Shown: positions 11,400 to 23,379, counted from the first letter of the stretch. The stretch: DNA of 64,000 nt from Armigeres subalbatus (GCF_024139115.2 NC_085140.1:458786248-458850247); one strand, 5' to 3'. Notes: generated from the letters alone by a model not told the origin. Made by a program: numbers and translations.

Positions 11400-12190
11400 T
11401 ATTAACGTGATTTTTTATAATTTGTATAAGTTCATCACTGAATTTATTATGCGGTACAAATCATCAGCATACATAATCCGTTGTGAACTAATTCAGAGGC
11501 ACAAATCGTTGACGAAAAGTATAAAAACTAGTGGACCAAGATCCGATAATGCTGATAATCCGAGTTTATAATGAATCAAAAATTCCAGCGTTTTAGCCAG
11601 ACAGCAAAGGATAGAGAGGGAGCGATAATTTTCAACCTTTCGTGTGTTGTCAGTTTACCGAGGTCCTCTGAACATCGGCAAATAAAAGCGGGAGGTAATT
11701 TATCAGATCCAGGGCCTTTGGATGGATTTATAGAGTTTAGTGCACTGGTGATGTCTACTATAGTGAAAGCTGGACGTGGAAAACGAATATAGCATGATGG
11801 TAATGAATTTCAAAGTTCCGGATAATGTGGCGCAGAGTTGCCGTTGTAGACGGATTTGAAAAAGTTGGCAAACAGCTCGATAGAGGCTTTGGTCATGACT
11901 CGCTTTGTCGCCGAAGCTTATTTCCAACGGTATCGATTCTGCACCTTTTCTATCTTTAAAAATCCACCAAAAGACGACGGATCCACTGTAACTTCATCTT
12001 GGATTCAGGCAATATACTCACGGAAGGAAGACTGTTATATTCCTTACAAAGGACATTGTCGCAGCTCAGCATTCCACCTTGATTGATTGGATATTTGACC
12101 GAAGTGGACGTGTCTCTGCTAATATCGCTTGTTAACATTAGTGCTCTGGAAAATATTCTACCAGTTCAGCACACGTTGTTCCTGAAAGAC
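11400..12190 (-). mobile_element. Decayed non-LTR reverse transcriptase fragment (Jockey/CR1-like)
   Basis: Read on the minus strand in shifting frames there are: a pre-RT block (SIELFANFFKSVYNG and FTIVDITSALNSINPSKGPG, 11930-11700) in which NPSKGPGSDKLP is the fingers motif; NYRSLSILCCLAKTLEFLI near 11620; SDLGPLVFILFVNDL near 11530; and MYADDL at about 11470, the catalytic aspartate pair. Between the fingers and LGPL a segment is deleted. Stops and frameshifts show a dead copy. The order and motifs are diagnostic for a non-LTR RT; the clade is uncertain. Confidence 0.7.
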
Positions 12191-12970
12191 AGCATCATAA
12201 TCACATTGGTGGAAATTTTACTATATTTAAAATAGCTAGATTGAACTTTACTGTGTTAAAAAAAAATCTTCCAATCAACTGTAAGACTTGAAAATTGGGT
12301 TAAGATTGATTTTATTTGTAAACCTTTTTGGTTACAAGGAATAGTCTAAAAAAAACATTCATGAAAAAATCGTCGTAGGCAAAGAGAAGACAATCGTAAG
12401 GTGTCGATGATATGGGTCATCGTCTCGGTTGAAATTTGGAAAAGGTTAGCAATAATTAGTTTTCAAGTGTTTGCATTTGGTTTTGCTTTCTGTCGTTGTG
12501 AAAATGTCAAGTAAGTTTTTATGACCGTGAGATGGCCTGAGAATTCTGATGATTGAAAAGCTATGGGAATGTTACATGTTTCTAGTAAGATGTTATGAAG
12601 TGCTCTATTTATGATGATGTTTTACAGATGACATGGTTACTGATTTTTATGTTGACGTAGTATGCTACACCTTCCCCCTTTGGGAGAATGATGTAATGGA
12701 ATGAGATCATTCTGTAATAGTTATCCTCCAAATACCAGTCACAAAATTTTTAAGCAAAGAAATAAATTTTCTGAATTTCTGATCCTAACCGAACTTCTTA
12801 TACAAAAAATGTAAGCTCACAAACTATTGAAAGGAAAGCTTGCAAAATTGTAAGGTCTTATACAATATTTGTATAAGTAGAATCTAGCATTTCCGCAAAT
12901 CTCCAGATCTTATACAGATTTTAGTAGGTTCTTATACACAATTGTTAGAAAATCTAACAATCACCGGTTG
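12191..12970. repeat. AT-rich DNA with a possible MITE related to 47675-47895
   Basis: The piece about 12780-12970 has repeated CTTATACA(A) words and ends GGTTGGGTGGC, resembling the right part of the CACCCAA element at 47675-47895. No intact left end could be identified. The rest shows nothing recognisable. Confidence 0.35.
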
Positions 12971-13430
12971 GGTGGCTATTGTTGAAGAAGGCCAAGTCAA
13001 GCATTCGCACGTCTATTAGTTGATCTTTATCGCCGATTTCACGTAATAGCACGATGTCAAACCTGGCCGAAACAGAGTGTCAACTTCGTGGGACCAAAGA
13101 AGAGCGGCAAGCTCTTCTGGAGACATTTTTCTTTATATATTTGGCCGTGGATGGTGCCGGTTTTATGTACGGCTTGTGCCCATAAATTTGTTCTTCTTCC
13201 GGAACTTCTACGGGGCATCCAGCCGGAAATTAGCGATGAAAAATCGAGGTCGGGCTTGGCGTCCACATTAATGTACGTCTCGTCGTCATGCATTTCGGCT
13301 GCACAAACCACTCGTGATACAGCTTCCTGGCGCGGAATTCAGACCCCAATGTTCCGTTTATTGGTTCGGAAAGGCACCATTCTCACCGTTAAAACATAAG
13401 TCCGGCTCGCTTCATTGCTGGACGAACCTG
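12970..13430 (-). pseudogene. Mariner/ITmD37E-like transposase relic
   Basis: The minus strand from 13430 downwards reads RMVPFRTNKRN, then VVCAAEMHDDETYINVD, a gap, VHKTGTIHGQIYKEKCLQK, LPLFFGPTKL and a decayed LFRPGLTSCYY. The series AEMHDDETY - TGTxxGQIY..CLQK - GPT - WPDLASCHY is what I know from mosquito ITmD37E mariner-family transposases, where it spans the region between the first catalytic Asp and the second. Deletions, frameshifts and loss of both termini make it a pseudogene. It lies just left of the 13475 TIR element but outside its ends. Confidence 0.65.
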
Positions 13431-13865
13431 ATGGAAGAATTGACCTTTGAATAATTCGGATTGCGCTTGAAGTAAGGTACACTGGGGGAAGTGGAAAAGG
13501 AAAAATCGATAGTGCATGTTTGAATTAGTGTAAAACCAGTTTAAATGATCTAAATGCATTCAATCAAAATGGGCTATCAAAAACAGTCAATTTTGCACCA
13601 ACTGTGCGGTAATTCATACCATTTTGGTCGCTTGAAATTTATGGACATAGATTTCAAAATTAGGAGTTGTTTTTCCACTTAACCCAGTGGGATGGGGTAA
13701 GTGGAAAACCCATGCTACCTAGACCTTCAATAGTGATGAGTAGTTACATATAACTAAAATCAATACGATAATTGCTCTGAGTATCTTTTGTGGAATAATT
13801 TCATTACTTTAACGGAATAGATCCTCAAGGAATTCTCGTAATAGCTAGGGGAGGGCGCTGGTTTT

Positions 13866-14472
13866 GCCTTTTCGAACACTAAGTTTACGTAAAATTTATA
13901 TGTTCGCCCCAAAGATGAACTTTTTAAAGGAAAAATGGGACTTACAGGGTTATAAACTAATCAAATTAGTTTAACGAATTAAGATGATGTCTGTATGTGC
14001 GTATTTGTATGTATGTGTGTGCGCAAAGCACGCACAAAATTATCAGCTATTTCTAAGCACTTGTCCTTAACCAATATGTTAGCAAAAAAATTGTATTCAA
14101 CGTTATGAAAAAAAACTAATGTGAATTATACAATACTAGTTTATTTGTGGACGCAGTAGCGCCCATGGCAAGTGTTTTATTTTTTTCAAGGAATTAAATT
14201 TTTTTACGTCTGTTGTCTGTGATTTTGTTCATCAAATGCTGTTTCTGGTTGTCTAAGGTTGTCACTGGTTTTGTTTTCTGCATCTGATAGTGAAAAAGAA
14301 AAAAAAAGTGTCAAATATTTTATTTTTTGTGAGAATTTCCCCGCGTGCTGCGTCTCGTTGGCTAGTCACCGGACAGACAAACAGGGCTATTATATATATA
14401 TATATATTTACCTATCAGTGCTATTTTTAACTTTCTTATACATTTTTTTCATGTGAAACACATGTGAAAGGC
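13866..14472 (+). repeat. Dispersed repeat E1, diverged internal copy
   Basis: Starts GCCTTTTCG, holds the TGTATGTGTG microsatellite at about 13990-14030, and ends GTGAAAGGC followed by ATAGGTGGATTAATCA. The complete copy ends the same way (GAGAAAGGC, then CTAGGTGGATTAATC). It lies within the 13475-15328 element. Confidence 0.55.
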
Positions 14473-15015
14473 ATCAATACCGATAGGTGGATTAATCATT
14501 TTCTCATTTATATGAGTCCAATCACCACTGGAATCGCAATGAGAACAAAGAAGGAACATATTAAGATTCACAGCTATCGAAATAAACCCTGGAGGGAAGA
14601 AAAAAAATGAGTAATTAGAACATTATCCACTTCCCCCGCAGTGTTTGATACCTGGGGTAAGTGTAAAATCTTTGAATTAATTGCTTTCTTGGTACAAACC
14701 ACTGCCAATTGAATGGGATTAGTTTAATTGTATTATAATGGTCACCTGGGATATAAATTCACTTGAAAAAAGAACAATTGGTGCAAATAAGAATTGATTT
14801 TATGAATGCAAAAATCAACTTTTCGCGAAACCTAAATCTACAGTTCTAGCGTTAACCGTGTTAGTGTATGTATTATACAAATTTCAACATAGTATTAGTG
14901 TGAGCATCAAAGTATATTCTTGCATAATGTTATGATGTGGTAAAAACTGTAAAGTATGTACAATTCCAATTTTTCGAGTCGATTTTTACACTTACCCCCT
15001 TTTTCCACTTCCCCC

Positions 15016-15308
15016 TTCTTCTTCTTCTTCTTATTGGCATTACATCCCCACACTGGGACAGAGCCGCCTCGCAGCTTAGTGTTCATTAAGCACTTCCACA
15101 GTTATTAACTGCGAGGTTTCTAAGCCAGGTTACCATTTTTGCATTCGTATATCATGAGGCTAACACGATGATACTTTTATGCCCAGGGAAGTCGAGACAA
15201 TTTCCAATCCGAAAATTGCCTAGACCGCATCGGGAATTTAACCCAGCCACCCTCAACATGGTCTTGCTTTGTAGCCGAGCGTCTTACCGCACGGCTAAGG
15301 AGGGCCCC
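15016..15308 (-). mobile_element. tRNA-derived SINE with 11-bp target duplication
   Basis: The minus-strand head reads TTAGCCGTGCGGTAAGACG (box A-like) followed, about 45 nt later, by GGGTTAAATTCCC (box B-like). The tail is a (GAA)n run at the left edge. CCACTTCCCCC occurs directly on both sides (15005-15015 and 15309-15319), the footprint of target-primed insertion into the right terminal repeat of the host element. It should depend on a LINE for mobility. A decayed 3' piece of the same SINE is at 62095-62200. The family resembles Aedes tRNA SINEs of the Feilai type, but I do not assign the name. Confidence 0.85.
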
Positions 15309-15328
15309 CCACTTCCCCCAGTGTACCT

Positions 15329-15602
15329 TAATACCTCGCTTTCCTTGCGTTCACGGTGTGAAAAGAAAAAGAAAGTGATGATTTTTTTCAAGTACAATCT
15401 TTACTATTCCATTTGGTTCCACTATTTTCAACCTTTATACGTATCTACACTTAGCGAAATAGAAATAGCACCACCATGTTTTATACTAATATTTTTTGAA
15501 GTAATTCTAGATAATGACTCCGACTGTCATCAAAAAGTATTTTATCATGAATTTTAAAAAGGTTTTTGCTTAAATATTACCAAACATTGATGAAAAACTG
15601 AA
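15329..15602. other. Short AT-rich gap
   Basis: No element end or coding motif was recognised. Confidence 0.4.
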
Positions 15603-15615
15603 GTGGTGCTATTTC

Positions 15616-15675
15616 TTTTTTTTTTTTTGTGTGTCTTTATTAAGGAGACTTTCAGCCCGAGGCTGGCTCGTCTCC
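15616..15675 (-). mobile_element. 60-bp poly(A) retrotransposon tail insertion
   Basis: On the minus strand this is GGAGACGAGCCAGCCTCGGG..., an AATAAAG signal, then a poly(A) run. GTGGTGCTATTTC occurs directly before (15603-15615) and after (15676-15688), a 13-bp target duplication. It is an extremely 5'-truncated target-primed insertion. A similar event lies at 21980-22031. Confidence 0.8.
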
Positions 15676-15688
15676 GTGGTGCTATTTC

Positions 15689-16860
15689 TATTTTGCACCT
15701 TTTTTTATTATTTTTTTTAGCTTAAATATAAATGATCCGCCTTAATATCAATGTAATGTACTGAAAAGTTGCGAATCTGAATTTACTTATATTCTAAACT
15801 GAAATTACCATCATCTGTTCATAATTTAAGAAAATATTAGTAAAAAAACATGGTGGTGCTATTTTTATTTCACTCAGTGTATATTTCGACTTCAGTAGTT
15901 CTTGGCACGACTTGTACGGAGTCGCAGCAAACACAAGAAATGAAGACGTGGTTATGAACAGACCTGAAAAAGTTGTGGACTTCGTGGCCGTGCGTTTAGC
16001 GACGTCAGTCGTCTAAGCGTATTTGCGAACTGTGGAGCGTGCATTCTCCACTGGTCCACTGGGAGTTGTGCGAAGGTGCTGCTCATCCATTGTCAAATTT
16101 TAGGTGCTGAGTATTCAGTCTGTGCGACCTCGGGTCGAAGACGGTGATTTTGTATTTTATAAGTTAGAAAGCCGTAGATTAAACTCTTGTTTTGAACAGA
16201 GTCTTTTACAATGAAGTAGATTTTTCATTCCAATCTAAAAAATCGTAAAAAAAATGGAAGAGTTTTCCTCTGGTTTGCCTATCAATTTTAACGACCAAAG
16301 CGTCTGCATTTCCACATAAAATATCCAGGTGCGCGGTCTGAGTTTGTTCTGTTTTATTAGGTCAAAATGAAGATAAACTAGTGCGTGTTTCATTGTTTTC
16401 TGCTCAATATGCTGATTCGCAATTCGATGTTCTAATTTGTGCGGTCGATTAAATTTACTGTTTCTGCACAGTATGCAGACGATTCGCGCGGTCCGGTTTT
16501 GTTCTGTTATGTGTGGTCAAAATTAAAACTAATCAGTGCGTATTTCATCGTCCAGTATGCATAGCAAGTGCGGTCCGGTTTTGTCCGTCGAAAAAAAAAC
16601 TAATAAGTGCGTCTTTTTTCGTGTTTCGCAAATAGTACGCGTGATTTTTTTTTAACTGTGCTCGTAAGTAAATTTATGAATATATATTTGTACAAAAGGA
16701 AACTCCAGATTTTCAAAAAGAAAATTAAGATAATTTCCCAAAGGGGTCGTTTAAAACTAAAAACCTGTGATTAGTGGTAATAGTATATATACTAGGTATA
16801 CAAAAAAGCGTGACAACGAGGGAAGGATGGGTCTAGAAATCTTAAAAACTAGAAGACGTC
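15689..16860. repeat. Non-coding DNA with degenerate direct repeats at 16330-16640
   Basis: GCGGTC(C/T)G(G/A)(G)TTTTGTTCTG followed by GGTCAAAAT and TAGTGCGT/CAGTGCGT recurs at about 16335, 16490 and 16570 with spacings of roughly 155 and 80 bp. It could be a 5' UTR repeat of a retrotransposon; I cannot identify which. Nothing else was recognised. Confidence 0.4.
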
Positions 16861-17600
16861 ATATTTGAATCCCTACGAAGGGAAATTTCACCAAATTTCC
16901 AAAGGAAGTTTTTCCATGTTTTTGAAGGAATTCCAGAAGAGTTTCTTCTAATTACCAGAAGAGAATTCTTCCGACTTTCCTGGAGCAAATTCCTCCAAAT
17001 TATTAAGAGAAGTTACTTGAAGTTTCCTTCGAACTTCCAAAGAAATTTCGGAGGAGTTTCAGACAATTTTCAAAAAAGAAATTTCTTCACGTGCGAAATA
17101 ATAAAAATGACAGTTGTACATTGTTTCTGTATGGAGTGGTGTGCCCTTGAATAAACGAGTGAATTTAGTTTTGGATTCCGGGAGACTTGTCCTTAAGGAT
17201 CTCATTGGGAAATTTCTTCGAATTCCCAAATGAAATTCCTCCGTATTCTCTAAAAGAAACTTCTCCAAATTTCAAATAATTTTCGAAATGTATCCAAATT
17301 TTTAAAGAAAAATTCTCCTGATGCCCATGACGAAACTTTTACCGAATTGTGATGTTTAATTTCTTCGAATTTCTAAAGGAAATTCATCCAAACTCGTAGG
17401 GAATATTCCTTCAAGTTCCCAAGAGAAATTCCACCAAGTTTCCAATGGAAATTTCTTCGAATTTATTTCATGTTTTAAAAAAATCATCAGAAGGAATATT
17501 CTCCCAAATTTTTTGAGGAAATTTCCATGAGAAATTCCTACACATGTCTTAGGAAATTTCGGAAGAATTTTAGATATTGAATACAGAAACATGTGAAAAA
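16860..17600. repeat. Degenerate GAAATTTCC/GGAATTCC repeat field
   Basis: About 20 loosely spaced words of the type (G)GAAATTTCTTCG and AAATTCCTCC cover this stretch without a fixed period. The same kind of field occurs at 29600-30110, 32060-32350 and 48440-49020. The frames read through it are meaningless. Confidence 0.6.
17103..17192. mobile_element. Half copy of the TTAA MITE
   Basis: AAAAATGACAGTTGTAC, then TGGAGTGGTGTGCCC, then TTTTGGATTCCGGGAG and CTTGTCC directly before TTAA (17193-17196) match one arm plus part of the loop of the element at 2866-3057. The other arm is absent. Confidence 0.65.
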
Positions 17601-19848
17601 ACTAAAAAGCTAACATTGAAAGCATTTTTGACCACCAATAATTTTACCCCAAACATGAACCCACACAAGAACCAATCTTTCATTGCTCGTATTCTTAAGT
17701 TTATTCAAATAAAAGGTATCAATATGAATACAAAATAGGTATTGTCAAGAGTGTAATGCACAAAAAAAAGTTCTAAGCCATGTCAAATACGATGCTAGAG
17801 CCAACAACTAACAGGAAATGCACAACCGAAAACAAACAAGAATATTACACATGTATTGATCGATATATCTGCACAAAATGCCATCCGTTTCTCCGTGGCT
17901 GTTTGGCATCCTCCAGCGCGGCACATACCGGCCAGATATCCTCGGTTGCGCGCCGTTTCCAGCAACATTCCCCCACCTCTAACTAGTTACTTCCACCTGA
18001 ACGAGAAAAAAAAACGTACTGATTTCAAAAAACAAAGACTTTGCGATAATCGCCTCTCCTGCTGTGTGCGGTTGCTATGCGAGTTTATTGTGCTTATGGA
18101 GTTGCGGTAATTGAGGAATGTTTCCCTGTCCCCACACTTTCCTGGGTTTTGTTGTTGTTGTTTTTATTATTATTATTGTTGTAGAGTTGCTATTATGGAA
18201 GTAAACCCCCGGAGGAGACCAAAGGTGACCTCAATTTCGCGCTGTTTTTCTGCCTGATTTAATCGCCTCTAGTTTCTTAGAGCTGCCAACGGACGGTCGT
18301 TTGCCCTCTATGTCCATTGCGTATGGCAACGCTTAGCCATGCTTCACCTTCCGTGCAGTTTTGTCCAAGGCAACAAAAAAAAACTCTCCTCCTGCCTAGG
18401 TGAGTTGAAAGATGCTTCACAGTCGTCGAACCGATCGTGGAAGATCGTCTGCTCTAGGATGTGAACGAACTCATGGATTCGAAAATGCTTTCCTTCATAT
18501 GACCAACATGAATTTGTGGATTACTGGTGTAATAGAATGATGAATAGGATGGTCAAGACTTATTCTTGAATATTTTTGCAAAGCTTTGAACATATGTTCA
18601 ACGATTTTCGATAATTAACTGAGTCTGTCACAAGACGTCATGAAGACATTCCACTAAAAGAGCTTAATTTGGTTCTAAATTAACTAAGTCTTTATCGAAT
18701 ACTGTTTTGATTTATTTTTAAATTTTATTTAGAAATTACATTTACCTCAAAATTACATTTAGAAAAAAGCACATTAGAAATTTTTTATCGTTATCATTAT
18801 ATGTATTCAAGAATTATACAAAAGCCGAACATATAAATTTTTAAAAAGTCAGCTGTGGTGTGATGCTTCGAAGCAGAAATGAATGCACTAGTAGAGTAGG
18901 ACATGCTTCTTGCAGAACCTTCTTCTTGGAATCTCTTTTCGGGTCATCGGCTATGCTGTTATTTGTAGAAAGCCAAAAACCTTTTAATCCCATGAGTGAT
19001 GAAACAAATGAATCAAGCCACGAGAGAAGGAAAAAAAGATAACACACTGCCCAACCCGCGAGTCTGCTTAATCTGCTCGTTTATTTTCCATTTCACATGT
19101 ACCTTCGGAGACCGAGCACAGAGCAAAGCATCTTTGCCGGGAGAAGCGAATGCAGAGAAGCATAAAATGAATTTTGTTTTGTATCTGAGCAACATTTAAT
19201 CAAATGTCATTCCATCAAATTGATAATTATAATTATTATTTTCCTATACCTGCGCCCATTCCGTGAGGGTTGTTCGTATTCTTAGGCGCACTCCTCCGTA
19301 CTCTTTCTGTTTTCAATTCTTACCGTTCTTCTTTAGTTATGCTTGCCATACGACGTCCAACGCAAAGATTTCTGACACTATCATGAGACGACACCTTCAC
19401 TCCATTACTGTGGGTGATGTATCGGTCCCCTTTCTTTCATACCGCATACGAAACCGACAATGTCATCCATAGGAAATAGAATGACTTGTGTTTTACTCCT
19501 CTGGACGCTTGGAATAACCCACTATAGGGTATCTGCGATGCAGTTCAAGAACCCTTTAACTTTGAGCCACTTATAAATAATACAGTGTCTACAATTAAAG
19601 TACCATTGATTCACATTACACGATAATATTCGAACGATTGTTTGAAAATAAAAGAGTCAATCAATTGGGAAATTCTATTTTAAAACTCTGAACAGTTGTG
19701 AGAGAAAGCAACAACATACACACTTAACTTTTTTTACTGGGATCTCAGCAAAATGTCAAACTTTTACCGAGATTCGCAGAGCCGTGCCGACAAAATTGCT
19801 GAAAATAAGCAAATAATTTACCGAAAATCAGCTTTGGCAGGAATAGGC
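17600..19848. other. Non-coding DNA, no gene recognised
   Basis: Several open frames of 60-84 codons occur, none with domain, splice or promoter support. The piece 17880-18400 is somewhat GC-richer. Confidence 0.4.
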
Positions 19849-19850
19849 TA

Positions 19851-20891
19851 GGTGTACCAGTTGTGTCTATAGCACCAGTTGTAGCACTAGTCCTTTATAT
19901 GCCAAATGACCAATCAAATCACCGCAAACCAAGTTCATACCCGACCAGTAGATAGTAACAGATTTATATCAGACATTGTTATTCAGTTACAGCAGTTTTT
20001 TTAACAGCGGTTGTTATAAAACATGTACCATTAGTAGTTAAAATAACAAAAATTGTAACAAAATCTCTTCTACTTTGAACAAAAATATTACTAAATATGT
20101 TATTGATTGAACAAAAATATAACTCGTTGTGTTACATAAAAAGTGATGAAAATAGCTTATACTATTACAAATTATGTTCTTGAAAAAAATATGTATTTAT
20201 CATAATATAGGCAATTAACTTTGTACAGCTGGTTCAATTTTGAATGTAGATTCAAGTTATACTGTAGGTGGTACCTTATTTTTTTCCAATACCTATCTAC
20301 CAAAAATGTAGGCATTTTTTTTTCTGTAGAAATAAACATAACACATTATGTTATAATCATGTTATGACGATCATGAAATTTTATTTCCTTCATCTTTGGC
20401 AGAGAATTTATAACAAAATTATTGCAAGTTTTGTTATTTGTAACTCATATTGATATAATTGTGATAAAATTTTGTTATGCCTAACTAGTCGGGTATCGAT
20501 AAAGCATATTCATATGACACGATAACACCTTTGATTTCCTCCAAAACAAGCAAAGCATAATTGTAAAAATTGATTTTGCTTAATTTTCAACTTCCTTTGC
20601 ACCAGTTGTCGCACTAGTGGTCCCAATTTGGCCAGTCCCATAAGAAAACAATGGGATTTGCCAAATAAGGAACCAAAATTAAGAATAGTGCCACAACTGG
20701 TGCATGCGTTCCTATTATGGATTAATCAATTTTGAGGATAATAGCAAAGTTTATTGTGGTTTTCACAGCTGTTCTAAGGAGCAGGAAGTAAAACCTTTCG
20801 CTTGATATATAAAGTCCATCCACATGCCTTTTACTTATTTTTAAAAAAAAATAGTTGTTCTTATGTATGGCGACAATTGGTACACTGACCC
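19851..20891. mobile_element. Non-autonomous TIR element with TA duplication
   Basis: Left end after TA: GGTGTACCAGTTGTG. Right end before TA, in reverse complement: GGGTCAGTGTACCAATTGTC, so the left terminus appears to lack about 5 nt relative to the right. An inverted block CACCAGTTGT(A/C)GCACTAGT occurs inside both ends. A smaller element is nested at 19940-20493. No transposase was seen. Confidence 0.55.
19940..20493. mobile_element. Nested MITE with CCCGACYAG termini
   Basis: Left end CCCGACCAGTAG at 19940 and right end CTAACTAGTCGGG at 20493, each flanked by TA. The interior is AT-rich with many GTTAT/ATAAC words and no frame of note. It lies inside the 19851-20891 element. Confidence 0.65.
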
Positions 20892-20893
20892 TA

Positions 20894-21193
20894 TCGGTTT
20901 TTTATTTCGTTGGCGCACGGCTGTCCGGATTTTTGCCGAGCTGCGAAACTGTGTACTAAAGGCTGTAATACTTGCCGTCGTAATAAAACATTACTCTTAA
21001 AGATTTCTGGCCAGGGCACTATTTGTCATTCGGAAGCATTACAAGGATTCCGCAAAGATTTTAGTTATACTTAATTATTTCTATAGTATTCCATTGCACC
21101 TAGATAGATTTTACAATTAATTTCCAGACTGACTATATCATTTCTGGTGAAAATTATGTTATTACTGATTACTACTGACATTAAAAAAAAAAC
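20894..21193. other. Gap between elements
   Basis: About 300 bp of non-coding sequence; nothing recognised. Confidence 0.4.
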
Positions 21194-21198
21194 CTAGC

Positions 21199-21706
21199 TG
21201 TCGTGTCGCTTACTCGCGAAATTAAAAAGTTCGGCTGGCAATTCCGAGATGCCGGCACGATCAAAATCAAAACTGTACTTATCGCCTTGAAAATCGCCTA
21301 TAGAATGCCTGCATGAGTTCCTTTGCGGAAACATCAATACCGTCTTCGGTTGTTAAAGCTGAATGGTCTTTTTCTCTCGCATAACATCATTCGTATTCAT
21401 TTGTCCCCTTCACTCGACCAACTCAAAGACCATTTCCAGGAGCGTTCATTTAACTCTTCCTTTTTCCCCCATACACGCAGTTGTTGCCTGTTCACTCTCA
21501 CCCACACAAAACGCATAATCCAGCGAGGTAAATAGCGTGCGATCGGACCTTTTTTTGAAGTCATCTACTGCTTCACCTATCATCAACTTAGGGGCTGTTC
21601 ATATATGATTTTCCTAGCTCGTTAATAATGATGAATGTGTGTGCACTGATAAAAGTCATTTTACATATTTTGTATTCAATTCCATCTGTGAATCTTATCT
21701 ACTACA
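21199..21706 (+). repeat. 5' LTR (508 bp)
   Basis: Starts TGTCGTGTCGC and ends CTACTACA. Relative to the other LTR it carries about 375 bp extra (about 21304-21680) between the shared left block ending AAAATCGCCTATA and the shared right block CCATCTGTGAATC. Confidence 0.7.
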
Positions 21707-21844
21707 ATACCCGTCACCTCCACTCCTTACTTAGTTTTACTGCCACAAGCTTTCCATACTTAGGTTTCCAATTTATACCAATTATGATCATAACATACGA
21801 ATATTAGATAATTAAACGAAATCTAATTGCACACCATGTTCATG

Positions 21845-23295
21845 TTTCAAGAAAAATCCTGAAATCCAATCAAAATCCAATCTAATCCAAATTCCAATCT
21901 AATCTCAATACAATCAAAATCCAATCCAAATCTAATTCAGATCTAAATTCAATCCACATCCATGCCAAATCCATCCAGATTTTTTTTTTCTTTATTAGAG
22001 TGAATTTTAATTAGGAAACTAGTTCTTCACTAATCCATCCAGAATCCAATCCAAATTCAATCAAATTCCAATTCCAACCCAAATCCAATCAAAATCCAAT
22101 TCAAATCTAATCCACATTCAATCCAAAACAATCCTAATCCACTCTAATCCATATCCAATACAAATCCAATCGAAATCCATTCTAAATTTGTTTCAATTCC
22201 AATCGAAATCCAATCCAAATTTAATCTAATACGTATCCAATTCAAATCCAAGTTCAATGCAAACCCAATCTTAATCAAATAGAAATCTAATTCAATTCCA
22301 ATCAGAATATAATCAAAATACAATCTAAGTAAAATCCAATTTCAATCCAAATATACTTCAAATCCAATCCAAATCCTATTCAAATCCAATTCAAATGCAA
22401 TCAAAATTCAATCTACGTAAAATTCAAATCTAATCCAAGTCCAATCCAAATACAATTGAAATCCAATTTAAGTAGGATCCAAATTCAATTCAAATCAAAT
22501 CCAATCCAAATCTAATCCGAATCCAATCCAAATCAAATTCAACCCAAATCTAATCTGAATTCAATCCAAATCATAATTTAACAAAATTCGTTCATAATCT
22601 ATTCCAAATGCAATCCAATTCCAATCTAAGTCCAATCCAAATCTAATTGCAATCTAAATCTGATCTATATTCAATCTAAATCCAATTCCAATCCAAATCC
22701 AATCCATATTCAATCTCAATCCAAACCACATCCAATGGAAATCCAATTTAATCCAAAAATAATATCTAAAATTAAAAAATAATAATCAAATTACAATCTA
22801 AGTAAAATCCAAATCCAATCCAAATCTTATTCAAATTCAATTCAAATACAATTAAAATTCAATCTAAGTAAAATCCCAATTTCATCCAAGTCAAATTCAA
22901 AAACAATCGCAATCCAATTTAAGCAGGATCCAAATTCAATTCAATTCAAATCTAATCCGAATCCAATCCAAATCAAATCCAATCCAAATCTAATCCGAAT
23001 CCAATTCTGATTCAAATCTAAATGCAATCCAAATATAATCTGAATTCAATCCAAATCCAATCCAAATCATATTTTAACAAAATTCGTTCATAATCTATTC
23101 CAAGTGCTATTCAATTCCAATCTAAGTCCAATCCAAATCCAATTGTAATCTAAATCCTATCCAAATTAAATCTAAATCCAATTCCAATTCAAATCCAATC
23201 CATATTCAATCTCAATCCAAACCTCATCCAATGGAAATCCAATGTAATTTCAATCTTAGTTCAATTCTCATTCTATCCAATCAAATTTAAATTCA
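21845..23295 (+). repeat. AATCCAAATCC-type satellite
   Basis: About 1.45 kb of degenerate pentamer/hexamer repeats (AATCC, AAATCC, AATCTA). A higher-order duplication of about 480-495 bp is visible: the non-repeat landmark ACAAAATTCGTTCATAATCT occurs near 22581 and again near 23077, and CAATCTAAGTAAAATCC near 22321 and 22794. The array lies inside the LTR element. Confidence 0.85.
21980..22031 (-). mobile_element. 52-bp poly(A) retrotransposon tail insertion
   Basis: The minus strand reads AGTGAAGAACTAGTTTCC ... AATAAAG then poly(A). AATCCATCCAGA flanks it directly at 21968-21979 and 22032-22043. It is inserted in the AATCC satellite. Confidence 0.75.
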
Positions 23296-23379
23296 ATTTG
23301 AATGTTTTTCGTCTATCGTACTATCCATATCGCTCCATTTCTACTAAAGTCTTACTACTCTATCAGCTTTCATTTTTTT

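Larger units (their letters stand above)
13475..15328. mobile_element. Non-autonomous TIR element, TA target duplication, hosting a SINE
   Basis: The left end starts AGGTACACTGGGGGAAGTGG at 13475 after TA. The right end is its reverse complement, ending at 15328 before TA, and it is split by a SINE at 15016-15308; with the SINE and its target repeat removed, the inverted repeats match for about 24 bp. Inside are a diverged E1 copy (13866-14472), a (TA)n run at about 14388-14409, and two internal echoes of the terminal motif (GGGGTAAGTGGAAAA near 13694; CCACTTCCCCC near 14628). No transposase is present. TA duplication suits a Tc1/mariner-type mobiliser, which is an inference. Confidence 0.75.

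Noticed and set aside
15240..15308. Possible tRNA gene on the minus strand
   Set aside because: Box A and B-like motifs are present but there is no cloverleaf 3' half or terminator; the flanking target duplication shows a SINE.
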